Notes under the pieces: generated by a model
Databases searched by the model: none
Told to the model about the DNA's origin: nothing
The model's input: the letters and a program-made list of their open reading frames with translations, nothing else
Shown: positions 1-11,100 of the stretch, in pieces
How positions within the stretch are numbered: position 1 is the stretch's first letter
Layout of the letters: each line of letters begins with the position of its first letter
From: Tubiluchus corallicola
Taxonomy: Eukaryota; Priapulida; Priapulimorpha; Priapulimorphida; Tubiluchidae
Assembly: GCA_030141605.1 (NCBI GenBank)
Contig: JAQGDQ010000495.1
Span: 126,001-164,275, forward strand
DNA: 38,275 nt
Reading direction: 5' to 3'
Program-made: the position numbers and the translations under genes

Positions 1-1080
1 AGTCAGAAAATATGGACCACAGTATAGAGAACTTTTACTGCGCAGCAGTTCGCGCAGTTAGTGTCGCCCTAGCGGCACAGCAGTACCGACTGTTGTTGTC
101 AGGCACACTATAGGGCAAGCTGTTCGCAGAACGCACACCGGTGTGTACTGTAGCAGATGAATTGATGAGACCATCAAAGCCAGGCTAGTCAACAGGCGCT
201 CATAAATTGCTTAGCAGTGAGTTTCAAAAACATAAATAAAATCTTTTAAAATTTCTGGAGTATGTAGCCAGGTAATTATAACAAAATGCTAATTATAATG
301 CCGTTTTGTAACTTTGTTACAAGTTAAATATTTTTACACTAGGCAAAGCCTACATCTGTCTCTTTGGCAATTTATAGCAGCTGTTTTATTTTTGAATATT
401 ATTTAAAGCAAGCATAAGGATCTAAGAATAATTACTAGTTAAAAAAATATTATATTCATAACTCATGACAAATAATAGGCTTATTTGCAAAAGCAGTCAA
501 AAGACTTGATCATAAAGAAAGTTTGCAAATACCTGGCTCATGTAGAGTTCTATTTCTGGAAAAATAATTTTTCTAAAAAACATTCCTATTTAATATGTTT
601 TTGTCAGGAAATATAACTTGAAGAAATGTTAGGCCTGACCTTCATGTGTGATACCTTTCATAGAAAAAAATCGATTTTTTGAGAAAAGCAAAAAAAATTT
701 TCCAGAACAATTTTTTTATTCTAAGCATCTGTACATTTTGTTAATTGCAGTTAAAAGACATTTAAAAAGCATATAATCGTAGATTGGCCTTTGTTATGAG
801 TCAGAGCTGACTACATAATAACATTGAAGAAACAGAGATGCATTTACGACATTACTCCTGTTTTTTATTGTCAATGAATAAAAAATAACTAAACAAAACA
901 AAACACCAGAGCTGTCATCCTAAGCAGCCAACATTACTTCCACCTCTATAAAAACCAACTAGCTAGGTCAAAATCAAGTTACAGAATTCAGGTGAGCAGC
1001 CAATGTGGCGAATAAATGTAAATGAAATGAAGAGTAATTTTCCATGTTGTTTGAAAAATATTTGTTTTTTTAACAAAAAT
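1..1080. other. Left edge, no supported gene
   Basis: The first 180 bases are less AT-rich than what follows. They contain a 12-bp palindrome (CACACCGGTGTG, 134-145) and a 33-codon plus-strand ORF (12-113) with no recognisable content. From 200 to 1,080 the sequence is AT-rich with nothing I can assign. Confidence 0.4.
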
Positions 1081-1353
1081 ATGTCTGTGTTACAGAGAAT
1101 GGAGGGATTGCAGTTGAATCCGACATGCAATAGACGAAAACAACAACAACAACTACAACAGCAAGAACAACAACAACAACCACAACACCAACAACAAATT
1201 CTTGGACAATTCATGGCACATGTGCAAACACAACTTGAACGAATTTCACACATACAGCAACAGCAACAATTACAACAACAGCAACAATTACAACAACAGC
1301 AAAATATAAATCCCAGAAACAGACAATACAGACAACGGCCATACTTTCCATAA
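1081..1353 (+). CDS. Polyglutamine ORF, 90 codons, unknown
   Basis: A plus-strand ORF. The in-frame ATG at 1,081 gives MSVLQRMEGLQLNP, followed by three runs of mixed CAA/CAG codons with QILGQFMAHVQTQLERISHI between them, ending at TAA. An ATG at 1,003 is in the same frame. The pattern (short Leu-rich head, Gln runs, Arg-rich tail) resembles the start of some retroelement gag-like ORFs, but I see no capsid or zinc knuckle. It may also be a repeat expansion with an accidental open frame. Confidence 0.3.
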   Translation: MSVLQRMEGLQLNPTCNRRKQQQQLQQQEQQQQPQHQQQILGQFMAHVQTQLERISHIQQQQQLQQQQQLQQQQNINPRNRQYRQRPYFP

Positions 1354-1411
1354 AGACAGCACCCAATCAAAGGGAACAATTATATAATTTACAATTTCTA
1401 TAACGCACAAT

Positions 1412-1483
1412 GAGGAAGCCAAACACCAGTATGCTGTCAGTGAGGGCACCAAAGCTGTGACGAAGTACACCACTTCTGCATAG
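1412..1483 (+). pseudogene. Histone H2B C-terminal fragment
   Basis: The frame reads [20 protein letters not shown] then TSA and TAG. Canonical H2B ends [20 protein letters not shown](A/K), so this is the last alpha-helix with a two-residue insertion. The frame is open only back to about 1,388 and the rest of the histone fold is missing, so I call it a truncated copy. The histone 3' signals follow directly. A 3' exon of a split H2B variant is less likely. Confidence 0.75.
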
Positions 1484-1506
1484 AGATCTGCATAAAATAA
1501 CCAACC

Positions 1507-1543
1507 GGCCCTTTTCAGGGCCACAAAATTTATCCGAAAGAAA
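1507..1543 (+). promoter_or_regulatory. Histone mRNA 3' stem-loop and downstream element
   Basis: GGCCCT-TTTC-AGGGCC (1,507-1,522) has a perfect 6-bp stem and the UUUC loop of replication-dependent histone mRNAs, with ACAAA after it. The purine-rich GAAAGA about 13 bases on (1,536-1,541) fits the U7-binding histone downstream element. It lies 24 bases after the H2B stop. Confidence 0.8.
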
Positions 1544-1796
1544 ATTCTGATTTTGCAAATTCAACTTTCCCCTAATTATTAAAATTTAATTTTAAACATA
1601 AATTCAAACACAATATTTTTTAACAATAATATACACATTGCATATGTCAAATAAAACTTAGTTTTAAGCGTTTAGTGGTTAATATTCAATCAAATAATAT
1701 CGTTTTGAACGGATACACACTAGGATTCTAATTGATATATTTCGCACTCGCAGGCAGCTTTTTGCTGAATTAAAGTTACAGACAGAGTACAATGGA

Positions 1797-1804
1797 TGAC
1801 GTCA
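1797..1804. promoter_or_regulatory. CRE palindrome TGACGTCA
   Basis: A perfect cAMP-response element at the left edge of a GC-richer block, about 830 bases upstream of the first recognised exon of the small plus-strand gene. Sequence match only. Confidence 0.3.
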
Positions 1805-1859
1805 GCACAATGGAATGCGGTCAGAACAGTTTTCTAAGCGAAAATTGCCGAGAATAGAA

Positions 1860-2130
1860 CATGTAATTAACTCCTCGCTACTCCTCTCGGTGGACCTGCC
1901 CTAAAATTTAGCCCACATCATCGTGTAGCCCCGTTCTTCCTCTTTCTGATGAGCCGTATATCTCTTTCCGAGAGTCTCACAAGGCGCCACTAGAACGTTT
2001 TTTCCGCAGGCTGTTTAGTCAAAATTTCGAAAAAATCGCGATTTGAGTCCGGGAAAACGCCCGTTGCGGGGCGCCGTGGTCCTCTCGCGAATTCTAAATA
2101 TGCCTACTACACCCACCGCTGAACGGGCTA
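1860..2130. other. GC-rich, CpG-containing block, possible promoter
   Basis: Unlike its AT-rich surroundings, this stretch has many CpGs (GGGGCGCCGTGG, CTCTCGCGAATT). No long ORF and no recognised RNA gene. It could be the promoter or 5' UTR of the plus-strand gene at 2,626-3,202, or a transposon fragment. Confidence 0.3.
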
Positions 2131-2625
2131 CCTATCCATAGCAAGCGTTTAATAATATTTTCGAAAGGGCTCAATTTTCTAATCATACTGAGTTAGAGGT
2201 GAATCTATGTATTTTCTACAGGAGAATTTAATGTTCTTCTAAATGCATAAATGCTCTTATAGCTGGACTTTATTAAAACACTATTTTCAGTAATGTTTAC
2301 ATATTTCCAACTAAAAGGTTTTAAGCTGTTACCAGTAAAATTGTTATTCTTGGGTTTGTATAGTCGTAGTAGGTATGTGTGTGCGTGTAGCTGTTTATAG
2401 ACGTTTGAGGAATGGCAAAGCTATAAGACTTGATTAGTAGATAACACTTTTATTAAGTAACATCACAATATAAGAAGATAAATAGCAATGTCAAAGGCCC
2501 CCTGATCTCTTGGTTTCCGCCGCACTTTAATTCCTTGTTTGGGGTTTGGCTTCCTGGATATTGTTCATAGCCTAATTATCTGACATTTAACATATTTTGA
2601 TAGATTCTCTTTACTTTCATGTTAG

Positions 2626-3202
2626 CCGTCACGTCCTAATATTGGGCATGCAGTCGCAGAAGGAAAAACATTACATCACGAGATGCGAGATCTACAAAAT
2701 GGTATTAAACGTGAAGTCGTTCATCTCCGACATGATAGTAGTCGCCAATACAAATTGGCGTTACAGCTTAGCATTCGGAAAGTCAATTATAGATGGCGTA
2801 AGTTATTATTTATTTTATTTAATTTCCTACTAGAATCGAAACCGAAAATATCTCACTGCTTGTATTAATTTTGTACTAGAATCGAGTTAATTAATTTTCA
2901 AAAAATGAAGGGTTTGTTTATCATCGCGCTTTTATTATTTAAGAACTGAGTTAAACTGAGTGTTTGAGTTTTAAATAACTGCATAAACTACATCTATTAA
3001 TTAAACCTAAAATTGTTTTGCAGGAGGAAATAGCAATCGTACAGGTGTGCAGTTCGTCAGCACTGCCCGGGATGACACGAATACTGGAGAAGAATCGTAC
3101 AATAGTGTGCATGATGTAGAAACAATGATAGTACAGTCGAGGCACAGATTTAAACGAGGCGTTGAAATAAAATATTTCGGACAAGAAGGGTCTGGAATTT
3201 AG
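2626..3202 (+). CDS. Two terminal exons of a small unrecognised plus-strand gene
   Basis: Exon a (2,626-2,797) follows a pyrimidine-rich acceptor (TTTCATGTTAG) and ends at a strong GTAAGT donor in phase 1. Exon b (3,024-3,202) follows TTGTTTTGCAG and ends at TAG. Joined, they give 115 residues: a polar helical part (HHEMRDLQNGIKREVVHLRH), a basic stretch (RKVNYRWR), then a Ser/Asp/Glu-rich tail ending KYFGQEGSGI. I recognise no family. The frame requires a phase-0 exon upstream; ATG 2,293-2,334 (14 codons, donor GTAAAA) would fit but is speculative. It converges on the ENPP gene, whose stop is 1.8 kb away. Confidence 0.5.
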
Positions 3203-3339
3203 TGTTGTCAGCGTGAGGTATGAAGATTAGGTGAAGTAATAATTCTATGATTTTAGAACTTGTGGCAGCTAGTAACTTTAAACTTGCAGACCGGATTAAC
3301 CATTAGGCAAACAAGGCACATGTTACGATATATGGTATA

Positions 3340-3347
3340 TGACGTCA
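3340..3347. promoter_or_regulatory. CRE palindrome TGACGTCA
   Basis: A second perfect CRE, in ATGACGTCATGATCATGTGA, about 140 bases after the stop of the small plus-strand gene. Function unknown. Confidence 0.2.
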
Positions 3348-4404
3348 TGATCATGTGACTGAACAACAGTGGTTGGATTAAAATGACAAAAGCTGAATTA
3401 CTTCGTTAAGCGTTTCTTTAGATTATGTTAGAGCACCAACCACAAACACGACATCACTAGAAACCAAATGCAAGTCAAGAAAAGATTTTGTGAGATTGTT
3501 TACTAGAAAAAAAGTTGGCAATTTTCAATTTTTGCTGCTGAAATTTATCTGAAATGAGAAGAGAGAGTAACTTTACATTGTTACAATTATTTTAACAATT
3601 TTTATATTGTGTTAGCTTCATAGCGATATATGTCAATGTATTCTACTTCACCTGCTTATTAGCTACTGCAAACATGTAAGAACCTCTAAAGTACTTCCAG
3701 TTATTAACTACATCACGTTTACAGTCCATAAGCCCATGCAGTGGAAGTGTTAGTGTCACTGCCATGTTGATGTTATGCCATTTGAACTGTTAATCCAACA
3801 CAGTACCATAGGTCTGAGTCCTTGTAACAACAGAAATTTTATTAACATTATAAACAATCACACATGTCAATATTAAAAAATTAATAAAAAACTGTATGTA
3901 TTTACAAATAATTTACTTATTATAAAGTAACAGATCTAAAATTGTTGATGAATCTTTAAATTTTCACGAGTTTATCAAATATCATACTTAGGATTCTCTA
4001 TAGATTTCCAAAAAATATAAGAACATTTTGTATTTCACAATTCATATCAAGAGATTGTGTAAAAATAACGAATATTAACAAAGATTACAGTGCATCTTAC
4101 CAGGTTATACCCCACAAGGATTCTTGTCACTATAAAAGTGAAAAAAGCTGAAAAACACTGAAAGTTACTTCCTTGCATTGTCTTAAGCAAAAATTTAATG
4201 TAGTTAACCTAAACTTCATAATAAAAGTCATTTTTAATTTTGTAGTGCACAGACCTAAAAACTGCAAAATTAAACCAACACAGGTGATTAGCAAAATCTA
4301 ATAACTTCATCAGTTAACCAAATCATTGCAAACAGGTACGGCAAGCTGATGAAAAGTCTTTTTTTTTAAAAAATTAATTCTAAGTACCAATTAACTGGAA
4401 CCAC

Positions 4405-4775
4405 AAAGGTGAGGCCCAACTTCGAATGCTTGGACGTTAGGGGTCCAAACATTCGAACACGTTTTTTTTGCTTCAAATTCAATTCGAACCGGAAATTATA
4501 GATTTGAATAATTCAGCACTTCAACCACGTACATTTTTTATCATTAAAACGTCTGAAACGTCATGCAATTAGCATAGTTTAGCTGTGATTTTTTTGCACA
4601 ATTTTCAAACAAATTATCTGTGGTTTACTGCAGAACAAAATCGAGTAACATGCAGGATCTTTGTAAGATCACATTTTACTGGTGGTTTGAAAATCTTTCG
4701 AACTTAATAAATTTGAATTTGAAAAAACATAAATTTGATTCGAATTCGTTTTGTAGTAGAGAATGCTCACCCCTA
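4405..4775. mobile_element. Degenerate non-autonomous hAT-like element
   Basis: The right end read inward is AGGGGTGAGCATTC and the left end is AAGGTGAGGC, followed on both sides by ATTCGAA-type motifs. This is the style of small hAT elements. Inside, 4,421-4,435 and 4,443-4,457 form a 15-bp hairpin with one mismatch and a 7-nt loop. No clear 8-bp target duplication. Confidence 0.35.
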
Positions 4776-4986
4776 TTGAACGTTACTGTCCATCAAAGTT
4801 AATGAAATATTATAGGCCCGGTCCTGCCTCCAACAAATGGATCACATGGAATCTCAATATTCTAGCCACCATAACTAGTTTAGGACTTACAATATTATCA
4901 TTTTTCAAATGTAAGGAGCACAAAACAGTCTGAAATGGTGAAGGTAAGAAAGTCATTTTCACAAACTGCGTCTAATAGTCTATATA

Positions 4987-5145
4987 TCATTTAATAACTT
5001 TGTTAGACATCCTGTCTTCAGACACGGCAAGTAGTTTAAATTTCAGGGATTCATAAAAATCTAGATCTGTGTAGAATCGAAGACCAGTTATCAACTCCAC
5101 ATCACGAACAGATGCAGCATGGTTGATCAAATAATCACTAAACGT
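4987..5145 (-). CDS. ENPP exon 34: terminal exon
   Basis: 159 nt including the [20 protein letters not shown] is the conserved last helix (AHIARVRDVELLTGLDFY in ENPP3), followed by about 25 residues. No C-terminal hydrophobic segment. I see no clear AATAAA-type signal close behind on the minus strand. Confidence 0.94.
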   Translation of the reverse strand, partial: TFSDYLINHAASVRDVELITGLRFYTDLDFYESLKFKLLAVSEDRMSNKVIK

Positions 5146-8100
5146 CTGCAAAATAACAAAATACATTCAAAGATTTAAAATTCTGGAACATTTCTGATAA
5201 AAACAATAATTGCTGTACAACATTTTTCTTTATTTTATTATTAGGAATAAGCTATTGTAGTGCAGAGAGTAATTCTTCTAAAAAAAATTTAAGAGAAAGA
5301 AAGAGGAGAGGGGAAGAGAAGAGAAGACACGAGGAGAAAAGAGAGAGATCTATTTAAAAAAAACGTATAATGTAAAGTACCTGACAAGTCTCACGTTTAG
5401 ACTTATGTGGGATAATGAAAGCCATAGTATCTACTGGTTCACCTCCACAAGAGACATCTGTATATTCCCCAGTGCATCGTGAAACAATAGCAAAGTAATG
5501 AGATGGCAAAGGAATGTTGCTGCCATTATGTATAAATCTAAAGTCAGACAACAAATAACTAAAAATTGCACAGCGAAAAATATGCTTTCTACAAAAGTAA
5601 GTTCTCTAGCATAAGTGGAATGTTCTTGCACATTAGAATCAACTAGCAATCTTACTTTACAGTATCCAGTGCATCAAATAAGCCATCATGATTATGATCA
5701 AACACAGGTCCAGTAATCACGTTCAAGCTGGTCTGTGCTGCCCAGTCACTAACTGTGTCCAAAAACTCTGCCCACGTCCCTGAAAAATATAAAAATTTAC
5801 TCCAATGAAAATTATAAGTTTTTCTTTGAGAGAAATGAAAAATGGCATGCCTGTAAGTAGATAATAACCGCATGCTTCTACTCCAACGGTTTTGTTTAAG
5901 CAGTGTAGGTTTTGTCAATGCACGGGTGGGTGCTTAGGAAAGAAAAGCACATAAAGCAAAGTTCTCAAGCCCATAAGAATCTTTTAGTTGGTTAATTTAT
6001 CAAGAGGTGCTTCAGTTGTGGTGTGTACATTAGAAACTAACCCTGCCTCTAATCAGCACATAAACAGTTGCAACAAAAGAAGTGGGTCTGTTGCCTTTGA
6101 AAAATAAGACTGATGGATGCTTAACATAATGAAATGTGACTGTGAATCAGTAACACCCCAGATCAGTAACACTAGGGCTCGGGTAAATCTATTAACTACT
6201 AAGATCTAATGCAGATGTACTTGGCATGCAATGAGTCTACAATCTCGCAAAGAAATATGGGGTTATTAAATTATTTTTGAATTAATTATTTAAATTGAAA
6301 AATTAATATACTATCGACTAATATGCTTGAAGTAACAAGTTACAACAATTTACCCAGCGCTGTAAGGCTTGTTAGATAAAATTCATTGTTACATGATTTT
6401 CTTTATTAATACTATTATAACAATATTAAGGATCAAGCAAAAAAGTTTTTGAGTTGCTGAGCAACTATGAGTTTTAGCAGCAATTAGCAACCACAACAAA
6501 TAAAGATTGTCTATTGTCATTGAACCACAACATAATCACGCAAAGCATTACTACTAATTTAACCTGTGCAAATCAAACAAGTTTCACAGAGACTAAAATA
6601 ATTAATGACTAAAATAATTTGATGAGGATAGAAATATTACAACAAGATGTTTCTGCAGGATAGGATTCTGCAAACTTATAGGCTAAAACACCAAAAGAAA
6701 AACTGACCATTTACAAAGTCGCTGTAGAATGGAACAACATTCGTCAGTATTGCTGCATCATAAATGTTCTCTATACTTGTGTTACTTCCTGTGTACAAGT
6801 AAACAACAAACAAACATGACTAAACCTTATATTAAAACAGTTACTGGCGAGTATCAAATAATTGGGCAGACTATAAGCAAGTGAAAAGTGATATTTTATT
6901 CATGACCCTGACTTGACTAAACTCTTACAAAGTTTCTGACACCAGACTTTGCAGTAAATTATGAAGTGCTTTTATGTGTCTAAACATGCATTTTGTCTGA
7001 AAGAGTTTGATAATCAATTGAAGAAAAGTAGGTGCTAAAGAAGAAAAACATTATGAAACGTTTGTGAAAGCCAGAAACGTATTAACCATGCATGAGCTAA
7101 TTATCTATAATCTCAAAAGCAAGAATGTCAGATAAACCACAATAAATTCTTAAAAGCAAATTTTTTTTTAAAAGGAAGAAAATGTTGACAGCAGAGATTT
7201 GCTCTGGATTTGAACCACAGAAGCTTCAATGGGACTGGCCATTCAGGCATGAAAAAATTTTGAGTGAGTGGCTGTGAACCAGATAGGTGGGCGCCAGTGT
7301 CGACGCACACTATTAGATTCGATCATGTAAGAATACGTTATTTCTATGTTATGAAGCTTGTGCTACAAGCCTGCAATGCCACCCAGCAGCTAAAATTGCA
7401 TGAATCCTCATTTATTGCCCTATTTTACAACTTTCAAAGTTTTACTTAAGTGACTATGACAGCATAATTAAAACTGGAAAAAACAGACGAGTTACTTAGC
7501 GTGTTTAAAAGCACCGGTGCAAATGCAACATGATTCACACATCTCACAAGAGATAAACAAAAAAGCTTGCAATTATTGTTAATCTGCATATCGCATTCAT
7601 ACATTAAGCAATTGCTCATTAATTGATCTGTTCATTATCCAGTTGTTAGCTAGCTAGAACAGCAAAACAATGCATTCTATGCTGTTGTTTCTAAAGCTAG
7701 AGCTGAATGAATATACACACAGTATTGTGATTGTAATAAGGCTATCCAATTTGCTGCATTAACACTTATAGTTTTTGTAATGCACTAGATAATGTTGAAA
7801 TAAAATACTAAACTAAAACTGCAGAATTTTCTGCTTCGTTTATTTTATATTTTATAAACAAACACATTATAAAGTCAATTATGAAACAATGTTCAAATTA
7901 AGAACTTATCCTGGCTTATGAGGACACTGTTTCACTTTTGAAACTAATAAGACACATTATAATCTATAAAGTTTTTTTTAGTAATAGAACTGTTTCTCTG
8001 TAGAACAGTTTACCTGAGTATGTCGTGTTGGCCCCCAGTACAAATGCTTTTAAGGAAAGATATGACAAACACTGTCATAATTTGTAAAATAATTTTATAT

Positions 8101-11100
8101 CATTAACGGTGACTGCAGTAATCAATTTTTATAAATATTTTTCTGATGCGTACTTTCTATGCATTGAATTTACACTTTCATCACACAATAAAGTGTATTA
8201 TGTATTACATTAATACTGAAAGTGGAAAATCTGAAAGTGCAGAGTTAACAGACTGGCTTTAACTTTTGCATTGTTGCATATGTTTAATTTAGTGATGCAA
8301 TTCAAAAAAAATGTGAGAGTAAGAAAAATAGTGAATCACTAAAAATTTAATTAACAAAAATAAAAAAATCAGGCACAACATTGATTTTTTTGGTACCAAA
8401 ATATCTTGTGCCCAAATGTACCGATACCCCAATATTCCTTGCCCTAACGTCAAGTGCTCAAGTGTCTTGAGCCCAAATGCCACGTACCGAAGCCTTAATT
8501 ACAGACTTCATAAGCACAAAAAATTTTAAAGATGTTTTTGTCAAAATCTTTGTGTTGCAATTTTTCTCCTTTAGCAGGACCCAAAATTAACGACAGTAAA
8601 CAGAACTTTACTAGAATACATTTGCAGAAATGAGTTCGACTCCCCTATGTATATGTGCATCATCCTCCAGCATTAATGCCACTTACTTGGACTGTAAAGT
8701 AAACCCATTTTAATTGCTGCCTCTAAGACGTCTGGATTTGAGTAATCAGTACAAGATGGATGAACACCGTCATCCAATCGGACATCTCCTCTCACGCACA
8801 CTGGTAGATGCTTCATGAGACTTTCACCCTAAAAATTATAGATATCGATGCTAAATGTGTGCTTGCATAGCAAAATCGTTCCATAAGTCGGGAGTTGAGT
8901 TTTTTCTAGTTATGCACGAATCCTGAATGTCCATTTCATGTGTACCATTTTGATACCAAACTGATAGCTCTATATTGCTTGTAAGCTGAGCTAATCCACA
9001 TTGAAGTTGTGGATGGTGCACATGCTGCGCAGTAAAAAACATCTTGAGAAAATCGCTGTTAAAGTTAGCCACTGTTCTTACAACACTTTGCAACCGCACA
9101 AATATTGGTTGCTACAGACTTTGCAAGAGCACACTGAAATATAGTAAATGGCTCTTTCTGATGAATATCTGAGCTTGGCAACAGATTTATCTAATCTTAA
9201 CTAATGTTAATGTCAAAAACTGCTCACAACTTTAATAGTCGTCCAAATGTTGTCTATGAGAGAGTAATTATTCCTAGCAAGCAGGCTAAGGAAATCTTAG
9301 GAAAAGTTAAATGTTCACAATCACCAGCAACCTAAAACAGTACTGTTCAGTATGATATATGCAACTTCTGCAAACTAAGATATAGTTACCAATGGAATAT
9401 GATAGTTAAAACTCAGTATAATTTACGGTAACACAACATAACCCACCTGATTAATAGTTGTAGAAGTCCATAACGGCATTAAATAGTCTTCACTGTAACC
9501 TAGGATGTAATCTTTTTGTAGCAAAAATGTTACATTTCCTGCTGGAATCATCTCCAGTCGGGGCGAACCCCAAGGAGTGTGCAAGGCTAGTGTCCAGTTT
9601 GCTTCTGGTGACATAACTGATATGTTTAACTGACTGTCCACTACATCCATGTCGAAAAACTTCAATTTAAAAAAGCAGAAAATAAAATAGAAGCTGTAAA
9701 TAGTCAGCAAATCAATAAATGAACTAGTTCACTAAATGTCTATAATGTCTGCAATAAAATATGGATTTTTAAAATTTATTTAATACAACATAAATGCAGC
9801 TGTAATTATTAAAAGTAATTTAAGTATATTTTATTATTTTTGTTTTAATATGGTAGTTCCACACATAAGTACCTCGTATGAACAATTGCAATTAGCAGCC
9901 TCTCTTCTGTTCTCCAATTCAGCTTCGGTTTCAGGCCAGACAAAATCATTGTAATGGCCACGTCCTTTCTCAACACGTGGCAGTTCTGAATGATTTCGTA
10001 GCATGTGAGCTAGGCTGCCCCACGTTCCATTGTTCGAAGCAATGCTATCAACTCTGAACTGCATTAATTCTAAAAAAATTTAGTACGGTTTAAAAACGAT
10101 TATGATCAGAATGTTGATTGAGAATGATTAAATGTCCGATATGATCCTTACATTTGTGTGACTTACTCAATAATTTTGATCAAATTAATTAAATTATGAC
10201 AACAGCTTTTTGGTCTATTAAGTATTATCAGATATCGGTGTCATTTTTACGCTAGTATTACTATTGTACACTAATTCTTGGCTGAAATATTGCCATTCAT
10301 GTTTGAGACATCAGGTTGCTTATGAAAACAAAATTAGCCGCAATTTGGCTTTTAAATCTCACAAATTTAAAAAATTCCAAGAGCATTCTGAAACATAATG
10401 GTTGGTAGAAGATTTTACAGAATATTACAAAGTATAAACTACTGTGATAAAATTTGTTTGAAGAAAGTTAAGATAGCTTCATCAATGAAAAATATGTCTT
10501 TGTGCATTTATGATTATTTTGTACATCTTTTCTACCATATGTCAAATGTTTGTAAAGATGTGCATTTTTAAAATTGGTACTCTCTTCGATTACTATAACT
10601 TTCTGCTTTCAAGCGGAAATAAGGCTGCATTTAGCAGAAACTGAAAACTTAAAATAACCGCTTTCAGACCTAAAGCCCATTCAGATATTTCCAGTACGAT
10701 TTATTGATTTAGAAAGTGCCGGGACAGTAAACAATTTAAACTAACATACTTTTTCATCGAGAATAGAAATTTAACCTAAGTTAATTACAGGTTACTGCCC
10801 TATGTCATGCGACAAATATCAAATGAAATTATCAATGCCCTACACAAGTCTATCCGCATATATTTTATCGTAAGTAAATACAAACCATGCAGACAGACAT
10901 CATACCTGCAAACAAGTTGTACAGCTCAATGCTAGGAAAGGGTTCACTCTTGTAGTTCACTTTAAAGTTAGATCCGTAGCCGACAAATATTGCCTGTAGT
11001 ACAAAAGTTCACAATCACTCAGTCATTGAGTAAAAGGTAACAGGACATATTAAATTGCTGTAGCTCCCGTTACACTTATAAAAAAAGTGTTGGCACTCCC

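Larger units (their letters stand above)
3203..4986. other. Convergent intergenic region
   Basis: Lies between the stop of the small plus-strand gene and the stop of the ENPP gene, so it should hold both 3' UTRs. AATAAA occurs near 3,884 on the plus strand. Apart from the hAT-like element at 4,405-4,775 I see only AT-rich sequence. Confidence 0.5.

Noticed and set aside
963-1379. 138-codon Cys-rich minus-strand ORF
   Set aside because: It is the antisense shadow of the CAA/CAG repeat (reads as Cys runs), not a Cys-rich protein.
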